A stretch of DNA of 64,000 bases, from assembly GCF_010435965.1 (NCBI RefSeq), contig NZ_JAAGAA010000009.1, positions 1 to 64,000 of the forward strand, read 5' to 3'. The notes beneath the pieces are model-generated. The model saw nothing but the letters and a program-made list of their open reading frames with translations. It had not been told where the DNA came from and made no database searches. The position numbers and the translations under genes were made by a program. The stretch comes from Crenobacter caeni (lineage in GTDB: Bacteria; Pseudomonadota; Gammaproteobacteria; Burkholderiales; Chromobacteriaceae). Below are positions 36,046 through 44,792 of the stretch, in pieces (within the stretch, counting starts at the first letter, position 1; every line of letters begins with the position of its first letter).

Positions 36046-36429
36046 TTACTGGATGAAGGGCAGCACCAGCTTGGTCTTGGCGACCGCGAAGATATAGAAG
36101 AGCAGCGCGAACGAGCCGACCAGCGCCATCTGCCGCTGTGCCAGCGTGCGGCCGCGCTTGAGCGCGACGGTGCCCAGCGCGATGTAGGCGACAAGCGCGG
36201 CGAGCTTGGCGACGATCCACGGGCTCGATAGCGGCCAGTTGCCGAGCACGACCAGCGCCGCCGCGCAAGCCACGAGCAGGGTGTCGACCACATGCGGCAG
36301 CACGCGCACGAGCTTGTGCTGCAACAGCGGCGAGCCGGACAGCATCAGCCCCCCGCGCAGCGCGAACGAGATCGCGGTGAGGTAAGCGAAGCCGATATGC
36401 GCATGTTTGATGATGAGGTAGCTACCCAT
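36046..36429 (-). CDS. SirB2-family membrane protein
   Basis: This 127-aa protein has four predicted helices and the SirB2 features IIKHAHIGFAYLTAISFALRG near the start, LPHVVDTLL, and KLAALVAYIALGTVALKR. Conserved His residues sit in the first and second helices. The family was named from a Salmonella locus but its function is unknown. ATG 36429 gives the family N-terminus MGSYLIIKHAH; 24 further upstream codons overlap the recC promoter region. It is divergent from recC. Confidence 0.82.
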   Translation of the reverse strand: MGSYLIIKHAHIGFAYLTAISFALRGGLMLSGSPLLQHKLVRVLPHVVDTLLVACAAALVVLGNWPLSSPWIVAKLAALVAYIALGTVALKRGRTLAQRQMALVGSFALLFYIFAVAKTKLVLPFIQ

Positions 36430-36499
36430 TCGTTTGTCCTTGCAAGTGGCGTTGTTTGGCGATGGTACACTGACAGTCTTCCCCGCCACGAGTTTTGCC

Positions 36500-39400
36500 A
36501 TGCTGCATCTTTATCAGTCGAACCGGCTCGAGACGCTGGGCACGCTGTTTGCGGCGGTCGAGCGCGAAGCGCCGCTGGCCGACCCGTTTGAGGCCGAGAC
36601 GGTGATCGTGCAAAGCCGCGGCATGGGCCGCTGGCTGACGCTCGCGCTCGCCCGCGAGAACGGCGTGTCGGCGCACGTCGACTACGTGCTGCCGGCGGCC
36701 TTCGCCTGGCAGTTGATGCAGAAGGTGTTGCCGGGCCTGCCCCGGAAGTCGCCGTTCGCGCCCGAAGTGCTGGCCTGGCGGCTGATGCAGTTGTGGCCGA
36801 CGCTCTCCGGCGCGCCTTACGAGGCGTTGACGCGTTACCTGGCCGGTGGCGAGGCGGCGGCGTTCGAGCTCGCCGGCAAGGTCGCCGACGTGTTCGACCA
36901 GTACCTGGTGTTCCGCCCGGAGTGGATCCGTGGCTGGGAGGCGGGGCAGAGCTTTGGCCTGGGCGAGGACGAGGCGTGGCAGGCGGCGTTGTGGCGGCAA
37001 CTGGCCGCGAGCGACCCGGGGCGGCACCGGGTGCGCCTGCTCGACGACTTCCTCGGCGGCCTCGAACGCGCCCATCTGCCCGAGCGCGTGACGCTGTTCG
37101 GCATCGCCAGCCTCGCGCCGATGTACCTTGCGATGGTCAAGCGCCTGTCCGAACTGACCGACGTGTGCCTGTTCACGCTGAACCCTTGCGCCGAGTACTG
37201 GGGGGACCTCGCGCAGGCGCGCCGGCAGGGTACGCCGGAGGCCGCGCCGGTGCTCGCCGCGCGCGAGGGCCACCCGCTGTTGGCGTCGCTGGGCCGTCAG
37301 GGGCGCGACTTCTTCGACCTTGTCGCCGGCGACACCGACTTTGACCCGCACCCGCTGTTTACCGAGCCTGACGGCGACACCCTGCTCGCGCGCTTGCAGC
37401 GCGACCTGTTGACGCTCGACCACCCCGGCGCGCCCGGCTACCTGACGCACTCGCTCGCCGACAGCGACGACTCGGTGGCCTTCGGCAGCGCGCACGGGCC
37501 GCTGCGCGAACTGGAAATGCTGAAAGACCGGCTGCTCGCGCGCTTCGCGGCCGACCCGACGCTGACCCCGGCCGACGTGGTGGTGCTCACCCCCGACATC
37601 AACGCGTACGCGCCCTTCATCGACAGCGTGTTCGCGCCGCGCGACGACGGCGCGCCCAACGTGCCTTACACCATCGCCGACCGCACCGTGCTGCGAACCT
37701 CGCCGGTGCTTGCCGCGTTCGAGGCGGTGCTCGAACTTGCCGACTCGCGCTTCGAGGCCGACCGCGTGCTCGCGCTGCTCGACTGCGACGCGCTGCTCGC
37801 GCGCTTTGGCCTCGACACGCGCGACGTGCCGCTGATCCACGACTGGGTGCGCGAGTCGGGCATCCGCTGGGGACGCGACGCCGCGCACAAGGCGGGCCTC
37901 GGCCTGCCGTCCGAGCCCGCGCACAGCTGGCGCTGGGGGCTGGACCGTCTGCTGTTGGGCGCCGTGCTGCCTGACGCGCTAGCGGGCAGCCACCGCTCGC
38001 CGCTCTTCGGCGGCCTGTTGCCGATGAAGGGTGCATCCGGCCAACTGGCCGAGACGCTGGCGCGCTTCGCGCGGCTGGTCGACGCCCTGTGCGCGCTCGC
38101 CGAGACATGGGCCAAGCCCGCGTCGCCGGCGGCGTGGGCGGAGCGGCTGCGCGCGGCGGCGGATACGCTCATGCTTGCCGAGGGCGACGACGAGGCGGCG
38201 CTCGCGGTGCTGTTCGACGCGTGCGCCGCGCTGGAAGAGGACGCTTGTCTTGCCCGTTTCGACGGCGAGGTGGGGCTCGCGCCGGTACGCGACACCGTCC
38301 GCCGCGCGCTGACGCAGAGCAGCGGCACCGGCTTTCTGGCCGGACGGGTGACCTTCTGCGCGATGGTGCCGATGCGCTCGATCCCGTTCCGCCTGATCTG
38401 CCTGATCGGCATGAACGACGGTGCCTACCCGCGCGACGAGCGACCGGTCAGTTTCGACCTGATCGCGCGCTCGCCGAAGAAGGGCGACCGCTCGCGCCGC
38501 TTCGACGACCGCTACCTGTTCCTGGAGGCCATCCTCTCCGCGCGCGAGGCGCTGTACTTGTCGTGGGTCGGCCGCTCGGCCAGAAGCGACGAGCCCCTGC
38601 CGCCGTCAGCGCTGGTGTCCGAGCTGGCCGACTGCCTGGGGGCGATGTGCGGGTGCGACGTGCTTGCCGGGCGGCTGATCGAGGCGCCGCTGCAGGCGTT
38701 CTCGCGCGAGAACTACCGTGCGGGCCGCGCGGGCGGGCCGAGTTTCGAGCCGGCGTACTACCAGGCGCTGGTGTCGCCCCAGCTGGCGCCGCCGTTCGCC
38801 GGCGCGCTGCCCATCGCGCAGCCCGAGGTGGTGCCGCTCTCTGCGCTGGTCGCGTTCTGGCGCAACCCGGTCAAGGGGTGGCTCGCGCACGCGCTGGGCG
38901 TGCGCGTGTACGGCGGCGAGGAGGCGATGCCGGTGGCCGAGCCGTTCTCGCTCGGGCGCGACGCGCGCGTCGCGGTGCGCACGCCGCTGATCGAGGCGCT
39001 GTTCTCGCGCACGCCGCTCGCCCCCGCGCGCGACAGGGTGCGCGGCATGGGCCTGTTGCCGCCGGCCGCGCTGGGCGAGGCCTGCCTCGAGGACGAGGTG
39101 TCGGCCAGCGCGCGCTTCGCCGCGCGGCTGCCCGCGGCGCTCGCCGAGCCGGTGCTGCCGCCCTTGCCGGTGTCGCTCCCCATCGGCCGCTGGCAGCTGT
39201 TCGGCGAGCTCACCGGCTTGCGCACGGCCGGGCTGATTGCCCAGGTGCCGCGCAAGGCGAACGCCGCCGAGCGCGTCGCGCTGTGGCTGAACCACCTCAC
39301 GCTGTGCGCGTGCGCGCCCGACGGCGTGCTCGCTGCGTCGCAACTGGTGGCGGAAAAGGACAGCTTCGTGTTCGGGCCGATGCCGGCTGAGGCCGCGTGC

Positions 39401-39721
39401 GAGTTGCTCGCGCCATGGCTTGCGTGGTTCGCCGAGGGCGTGCGCGAACCCCTGCCGTTTTTCGCGCGTACCAGCCTGGCCGCAGCCGAGGCGCTGGAAA
39501 AACCCAAAAAAGGCGAGGCCGATCCGGTCGCGCGCGCCTTGCAGGCGGCGTACGCAGAGTGGGCGCCGCCTGCTGGTTCGAACAAGTACCCGCAGCGGGA
39601 CGAGATCGCCAACGAGCGGGTATGGCGCGACACCGACCCGCTCACGGACGTGCGTTTCATGCAGATGGTCGAAGTGCTGCTGCGGCCGATGGTCGCGGCA
39701 GAGAAAGGGGAAGAGGCATGA
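36500..39721 (+). CDS. recC: Exodeoxyribonuclease V subunit RecC
   Basis: This 1073-aa protein is RecC, starting MLHLYQSNRLETLGTLFA and containing VIVQSRGMGRWLTLALA, FGIASLAPMYL, DRYLFLEAILSAREALYLSWVGRS and RSIPFRLICLIGMNDGAYPR. RecC holds the RecBCD complex together, splits the duplex and reads Chi. Length is close to that of E. coli RecC (about 1120). Its stop overlaps the recB start (ATGA). ATG 36500 is preferred over an upstream in-frame ATG at 36434 because it matches the family N-terminus. Confidence 0.95.
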   Translation: MLHLYQSNRLETLGTLFAAVEREAPLADPFEAETVIVQSRGMGRWLTLALARENGVSAHVDYVLPAAFAWQLMQKVLPGLPRKSPFAPEVLAWRLMQLWPTLSGAPYEALTRYLAGGEAAAFELAGKVADVFDQYLVFRPEWIRGWEAGQSFGLGEDEAWQAALWRQLAASDPGRHRVRLLDDFLGGLERAHLPERVTLFGIASLAPMYLAMVKRLSELTDVCLFTLNPCAEYWGDLAQARRQGTPEAAPVLAAREGHPLLASLGRQGRDFFDLVAGDTDFDPHPLFTEPDGDTLLARLQRDLLTLDHPGAPGYLTHSLADSDDSVAFGSAHGPLRELEMLKDRLLARFAADPTLTPADVVVLTPDINAYAPFIDSVFAPRDDGAPNVPYTIADRTVLRTSPVLAAFEAVLELADSRFEADRVLALLDCDALLARFGLDTRDVPLIHDWVRESGIRWGRDAAHKAGLGLPSEPAHSWRWGLDRLLLGAVLPDALAGSHRSPLFGGLLPMKGASGQLAETLARFARLVDALCALAETWAKPASPAAWAERLRAAADTLMLAEGDDEAALAVLFDACAALEEDACLARFDGEVGLAPVRDTVRRALTQSSGTGFLAGRVTFCAMVPMRSIPFRLICLIGMNDGAYPRDERPVSFDLIARSPKKGDRSRRFDDRYLFLEAILSAREALYLSWVGRSARSDEPLPPSALVSELADCLGAMCGCDVLAGRLIEAPLQAFSRENYRAGRAGGPSFEPAYYQALVSPQLAPPFAGALPIAQPEVVPLSALVAFWRNPVKGWLAHALGVRVYGGEEAMPVAEPFSLGRDARVAVRTPLIEALFSRTPLAPARDRVRGMGLLPPAALGEACLEDEVSASARFAARLPAALAEPVLPPLPVSLPIGRWQLFGELTGLRTAGLIAQVPRKANAAERVALWLNHLTLCACAPDGVLAASQLVAEKDSFVFGPMPAEAACELLAPWLAWFAEGVREPLPFFARTSLAAAEALEKPKKGEADPVARALQAAYAEWAPPAGSNKYPQRDEIANERVWRDTDPLTDVRFMQMVEVLLRPMVAAEKGEEA

Positions 39722-42700
39722 GCGCGCCTCGCGTCACGCCGCTGGACGCGGCGAACTGCCCGCTGTCCGGGGTCAACCTGATCGAGGCGTCGGCCGGCAC
39801 CGGCAAGACGTGGACGATCGCCGCGTTGTTCGTGCGCCTGCTGCTGGAGGGCGAGACGCCGCCCACCGTCGACGAGGTGCTGGTGGTCACCTACACCAAG
39901 GCGGCGACCGCCGAGCTGCGCGGCCGCCTGCGCGCGCGCCTGGTCGAGCTGCGCGACTGCCTGGAAGACGACACGCTGGCGGCCGACCCGCTGGTCAGTA
40001 CGCTGCGCGCGCGCTTCGCGGGAGAGGCGCGCGCGCAGGCGATCGCGCGGCTGACCGCCGCCATCGCCGGCTTCGACGGCGCGGCGATCTACACCATCCA
40101 CGGCTTTTGCCAGCGCGTGCTGCGCGAGGCGGCGTTCGAGAGCGGGCAGACCTTCGAGGCGGAGCTCGTCGCCGACGACACGCTGCTGCTCGCAGAGCTG
40201 GCCGGCGACTTCTGGCGCGCGCGGGTGGTGAACGACGCCCAGCTCGCGCGCCTGATCGCCGAGACCGGGCAGACGCCCGAGGCGTGGCTCGCCGAGGTGC
40301 GCCCCTTCCTCGCGCGGCCTTACCTTGAATTGGCCGAGCCGCCCAAGTCCGATTTCGCGGCGCTGTTCGCCGCGCGCGACGCGGCGTGGCAGGAGTTGTG
40401 CGCAGCCGATGTCGAAGGCGGCACCGCCTGCCTGCGCGCGGCAGAGGGCTTGAACGGCCGCTCGTACAGCCCGGCCATCGTTGAGCGCGCGTGCCGCTTG
40501 CTCGAACACCTGTGCGCCGACGCGCGCACGCCGCCCGAGCCGGACAGGAAGGTGCTGGAGCTGTTCGCCAAGTTCACGCCCGCCGCGCTCGCCAAGGGTG
40601 TCAACAAGGGCAAGACGCCGCCCGCGCACCCGCTGTTTGAAGCGCTGGAAGAATGGCTGCTGGCCATGGCCATGCTGCAGGGGGCGCTGGGCGGCGAGCT
40701 CGCCCGCCTGAAGCTGGAACTGGTGCGTTGGATAGACAACGAGCGCGCGCGCCGCCGCCAGGCGACGCGTACCCGCGGCTTCGACGACCTGTTGACCGAC
40801 TTTGCCGCAGGCTTGGCCGACCCGGTGGCGGGGCCCTTGCTCGCCGCGCATGTCGCGCGCAGCTTCCGTGTCGCGCTGATCGACGAATTCCAGGACACCG
40901 ACCCGGTGCAGTACCAGGTGTTCCGCCGCTGCTTCGTCGAGGCGGGCGCGCCGGTGTTCCTGGTCGGCGACCCCAAACAGGCGATCTACAGCTTCCGAGG
41001 CGCCGACATCTTCGCCTACCTGGCGGCACGCGACGATGCGCGCCACCACTACACGCTGGATATCAACCGCCGCTCGTCGGGGGACTTGGTCGGTGCGGTC
41101 AACGCGCTGTTCGCCAGGCCCGCGCCCTTCGTGCTGCCGGGCATCGAGTACCACCCGGTCGGCTTCGACCCCGCGCCGCGCGCGCGCCTGGAGGTCGACG
41201 ACGAAGACGCGGCGCTGACCTGGCTGACCGCGCCGGCCGCAGGCAAGCCGGTGTCCAAGGATGCCGCGGCCGAGTGGGCGGCGAACGCGTGCGCCGACGA
41301 GATCGCGCGGCTGATCCGGCTGGGCGCGGCGGGTGGTGCGCGCATCGTGTCGGGTGAGCGCGCAAGGCCCTTCGCCGGGGGGGATGTCGCCGTGCTGGTG
41401 GCGACGCACCGCCAGGGCGAGACCATGCGCCAGGCCTTGAGAATGCGCGGCGTCGCCAGCGTCGCGCTGACGCAAGAGAGCGTGTTCGCCAGCGTCGACG
41501 CGCGCGAATTGCTCGCCTTGATGCGCGCGTGGGCCGAGCCCGCGTCCGAGCGATTGCTGCGCGCGGCGCTGGCCACTTCGCTGTCGGGGCTGTCTGCCGC
41601 CGAACTCTTCGCGCTGGGCGAGGACGAGACGGCGTGGGAGGCGGCGCTCGCGGCTAACCTCGCCGACCACGCGCGCTGGCGCGACCAGGGCTTCGCCGCC
41701 GCGTGGCGCGCGTTCAGCGTGCGTACGAGGCTGCCGGCACGGCTGATCGTCGAGGAAAACGGCGAGCGGCGGCTGACCAACCTTGCGCACCTGTGCGAGC
41801 TGATCCAGGCCGAAGGCGACGAGCGCTCGGCGCTCGCGCCCCTGATGGCGTGGTTCGAGGCCAAGGTGGCCGACCCGGGCGCGGGCGAGGAGGCGATGCT
41901 CAGGCTGGAAACCGACGCAGACCTCGTGAAGATCGTCACCATCCACACGTCCAAGGGCCTGCAGTACCCGCTGGTGTGCTGCCCCTTCCTGTGGGACGGC
42001 GCGCTCGAACGCAAGGAGACCGCGTTCTGGCGCTACCACGACGGCGCGCACTCGCGCGTGGTGCCGGCGCTGGACGGCACGGGCGACGCGCGCGACGCCG
42101 CCAGGCGCGAGATGCTCGCCGAGAAGCTGCGCCTGTTGTACGTCGCGCTGACCCGCGCGCAGTACCGCCAGCTGATCGCGTGGCGGCCGGTGTCGGGCAT
42201 GAAGACGGCGGCGCTGAGCTGGCTGATCCACGCGCAGGGCGCCGACTCGCTGTCCGCGATGGAAGCGCTGGAGCTGGGCGACGCCGAAGTCGAGGCGGAC
42301 CTGACGGTGCTCGGCGCGCGGCTGGGGCGCGCGATGCGGGTGCGCGAGGCACCTGCCGGCCGCATCCATGTCGAGCCGGCGCTGCCGGCTGACGAACCGC
42401 TGCAGTTGGCGACGCTCGCACGTCCGCTCTACACGCCGTGGCGGGTCAGCAGCTTCACCGCGCTCACCTCGCGCGCGCACGGCGCGCAGGCCGAGGCGCC
42501 CGACCACGACCAGGCGCTGCCGCAGGCTGCGCCTGCTGTGTCAGACGCGCCCGACAGCCTGCTGATCGAGCCGCGCTTCGCGTTCGCGCGCGGCACCCGC
42601 GCCGGCACCGCCTTGCACGCCCTTTTCGAGCGCGTGGCGCCTGCCGCACACGGAGATGCGATCCGCACAGAGGCCAGCGAGGTGCTCGCGCGCTTCGGCC

Positions 42701-43284
42701 TGTCTGCCGACAACGTCGACGGCGCATGCGACCTGGTGACGAGGACGCTCGCCGAGCCCATCGTGCCGGGTCTGACGCTGTCGGGCATCCCCGCGCAGCG
42801 CCGGCTGACCGAGCTGAATTTCACGCGGCCCTTGGGCCGGCTCTCCTGTGCGCGCCTGCGCACGCTGTTGTCCGACCCGGCGCTGGGGCTCGCGCCTGCC
42901 TTTGTGGACGCGCTCGCGTCGCTCGACTTCAGGACGGTGGAGGGTTACCTGACCGGCTCGATCGACCTTGCCTTCGAGTCGGGCGGCGTGTGGTACGTCG
43001 TCGACTACAAGTCCAACTACCTGGGCGGCACGAGCGCCGATTACGCGGGCGCGCAGCTCGAAGCGGCCATCGCGCGCGCGCATTACTACCTGCAATACCT
43101 CTTTTACGCGAGCGCGCTTCGGCGGTATCTGGCCAGCCGCGGCATCGTGGCCCGCCGCATCGAGGTGCGCTACCTGTTTGTACGGGGGCTCGACGGCAGC
43201 GGTACCGGCCAGTGGCGCGATACGCCGTCGCCGGCGCTGCTCGACGCGCTCGACGCCCTGTTCGAAGTCCGGGCGGACGCCTGA
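39718..43284 (+). CDS. recB: Exodeoxyribonuclease V subunit RecB
   Basis: This 1188-aa protein is RecB, with an N-terminal SF1 helicase (Walker A EASAGTGKTWT near residues 22-32, LIDEFQDTDPVQYQVF, VGDPKQAIYSFRGAD, TIHTSKGLQYPLV, LYVALTRAQYR) and a C-terminal nuclease domain with GTALHALFE and VDYKSNYLGG, whose Asp and Lys are catalytic. It forms the motor and nuclease of RecBCD for double-strand break repair and degradation of foreign DNA. It overlaps recC, and 17 bases separate it from pap. Confidence 0.95.
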   Translation: MSAPRVTPLDAANCPLSGVNLIEASAGTGKTWTIAALFVRLLLEGETPPTVDEVLVVTYTKAATAELRGRLRARLVELRDCLEDDTLAADPLVSTLRARFAGEARAQAIARLTAAIAGFDGAAIYTIHGFCQRVLREAAFESGQTFEAELVADDTLLLAELAGDFWRARVVNDAQLARLIAETGQTPEAWLAEVRPFLARPYLELAEPPKSDFAALFAARDAAWQELCAADVEGGTACLRAAEGLNGRSYSPAIVERACRLLEHLCADARTPPEPDRKVLELFAKFTPAALAKGVNKGKTPPAHPLFEALEEWLLAMAMLQGALGGELARLKLELVRWIDNERARRRQATRTRGFDDLLTDFAAGLADPVAGPLLAAHVARSFRVALIDEFQDTDPVQYQVFRRCFVEAGAPVFLVGDPKQAIYSFRGADIFAYLAARDDARHHYTLDINRRSSGDLVGAVNALFARPAPFVLPGIEYHPVGFDPAPRARLEVDDEDAALTWLTAPAAGKPVSKDAAAEWAANACADEIARLIRLGAAGGARIVSGERARPFAGGDVAVLVATHRQGETMRQALRMRGVASVALTQESVFASVDARELLALMRAWAEPASERLLRAALATSLSGLSAAELFALGEDETAWEAALAANLADHARWRDQGFAAAWRAFSVRTRLPARLIVEENGERRLTNLAHLCELIQAEGDERSALAPLMAWFEAKVADPGAGEEAMLRLETDADLVKIVTIHTSKGLQYPLVCCPFLWDGALERKETAFWRYHDGAHSRVVPALDGTGDARDAARREMLAEKLRLLYVALTRAQYRQLIAWRPVSGMKTAALSWLIHAQGADSLSAMEALELGDAEVEADLTVLGARLGRAMRVREAPAGRIHVEPALPADEPLQLATLARPLYTPWRVSSFTALTSRAHGAQAEAPDHDQALPQAAPAVSDAPDSLLIEPRFAFARGTRAGTALHALFERVAPAAHGDAIRTEASEVLARFGLSADNVDGACDLVTRTLAEPIVPGLTLSGIPAQRRLTELNFTRPLGRLSCARLRTLLSDPALGLAPAFVDALASLDFRTVEGYLTGSIDLAFESGGVWYVVDYKSNYLGGTSADYAGAQLEAAIARAHYYLQYLFYASALRRYLASRGIVARRIEVRYLFVRGLDGSGTGQWRDTPSPALLDALDALFEVRADA

Positions 43285-43301
43285 CAACCTGGGAGACAAC
43301 A

Positions 43302-44792
43302 ATGTTCGAATCGGCGGAAATCGGCCACAGCGTCGACAAGGAAACGTGGAAGGTGCGGGTGCCCGCGCTGCGCGAGGCGCTGCTCGACGCGCAGTACGAC
43401 CTCAAGGAAAAGCCGGACTTCCCGGTGCTGATCCTGATCCACGGCTTTGACGGCGCCGGCCGCGGCGAGACGCTGAACCTGATCAACGAATGGCTGGACC
43501 CGCGCCTGATCGACGCGGTGGCGTTCGACGCGGCGAACGACGAGGCGCGCGCGCGGCCGTGGATGTGGCGCTACTGGCGCGAGCTGCCGCCCAAGGGGCG
43601 GGTCGGCATGTTCTTCGGTTCCTACTACTCGGACACGCTGTTCGACCGCGCGGAGGGGCGCGCCGGGCGCGACAAGACTGACCGGCGCATCGGCGACATC
43701 CTGCGTTTCGAGCGCATGCTCGCCAACGACGGCGCGCTGATCCTGAAGTTCTGGTTCCACCTGTCGGAAGGCGCGCAGAAGTCGCGTCTGAAGCTGCTCG
43801 AGAAAGACCCAAAGAGCGCGTGGCGGGTCAGCGAGCGCGACTGGGAGAACCACCGCAACTACGCGCGCATCCGCAAGGCGGCCGCGCACATCCTGCGCCT
43901 GACCAATACCGCGTACGCGCCGTGGATCGTCGTCGACGGCTCCGACGCGCGCTACCGCAGCCTGGCGGTCGGCGAGGCGATCCGCGCCGCGCTGCGCCAG
44001 CGGCTGGACCGTGCGCACGCGCATGTGGCGCGCGCCGACGCGCCGGCGCCGACGTTGCCGATCGACGGCAAGCTGCTGCTGGACACCCTCGAACTCAACC
44101 AGCCGCTGGCCAAGGCCGACTACCTGGAGCAACTGGACGCGCTACAGGCGCGCCTCAACCGGCTGACCCGCCACCCGCGCTTCGCGCGCCACTCGCTGGT
44201 GCTCGCCTTCGAGGGTAACGACGCGGCCGGCAAGGGCGGCTGCATCCGCCGCATCACGCAGGCGCTCGACGCGCGCCGCTACCGGGTGGTGCCGGTCGCC
44301 GCGCCGACCGAGGAGGAGCGCGCGCAACCTTGGCTGTGGCGCTTCTGGCGGCATGTGCCGGGCAAGGGCGAGACGACCATCTTCGACCGTTCGTGGTACG
44401 GCCGCGTGCTGGTCGAGCGCGTGGAGGGCTTCTGCGAGCCGGCCGACTGGGCGCGGGCGTACTACGAGATCAACGACTTCGAGCACCAGCTGGTCGACGA
44501 CGGCGCGATCGTGCTCAAGTTCTGGCTGGCGATCGACGCCGATACCCAGCTTTCGCGCTTCAAGGCGCGCGAGGAGACCGGGTTCAAGCGTTTCAAGATC
44601 ACCGAGGAAGACTGGCGCAACCGCCAGAAGTGGGACGACTACAAGCTCGCGGTGTGCGACATGATCGACCGCACCAGCACCACGCAGGTGCCGTGGACGC
44701 TGATCGAGGCGAACAACAAGTACCACGCGCGGGTGAAGGTGCTGTCCGCGGTGTGCGACGCGCTGGAGGCGAGGCTGAATGTCGGCGACTGA
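43302..44792 (+). CDS. pap: Polyphosphate:AMP phosphotransferase (two-domain PPK2)
   Basis: This 496-aa protein carries two PPK2 domains in tandem. The first has Walker A-like GFDGAGRGE (48-56) and the second GNDAAGKGG near residue 310, with FDRSWYGRVLVERVEGF (the lid/base-binding segment) in the C-terminal half. Such class II PPK2 enzymes phosphorylate AMP to ADP using polyphosphate. The N-terminal domain has Arg in place of the Lys of the P-loop, as expected if only the C-terminal domain is catalytic. ATG 43302 follows GGGAGAC. It is inserted between recB and recD, overlapping recD by 14 bases. Confidence 0.9.
   Translation: MFESAEIGHSVDKETWKVRVPALREALLDAQYDLKEKPDFPVLILIHGFDGAGRGETLNLINEWLDPRLIDAVAFDAANDEARARPWMWRYWRELPPKGRVGMFFGSYYSDTLFDRAEGRAGRDKTDRRIGDILRFERMLANDGALILKFWFHLSEGAQKSRLKLLEKDPKSAWRVSERDWENHRNYARIRKAAAHILRLTNTAYAPWIVVDGSDARYRSLAVGEAIRAALRQRLDRAHAHVARADAPAPTLPIDGKLLLDTLELNQPLAKADYLEQLDALQARLNRLTRHPRFARHSLVLAFEGNDAAGKGGCIRRITQALDARRYRVVPVAAPTEEERAQPWLWRFWRHVPGKGETTIFDRSWYGRVLVERVEGFCEPADWARAYYEINDFEHQLVDDGAIVLKFWLAIDADTQLSRFKAREETGFKRFKITEEDWRNRQKWDDYKLAVCDMIDRTSTTQVPWTLIEANNKYHARVKVLSAVCDALEARLNVGD

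Noticed and set aside
38758..42507. Very long antisense frame opposite recC and recB (1249 codons)
   Set aside because: Composition is typical of antisense frames in high-G+C genes and it has no family motif or ribosome site.
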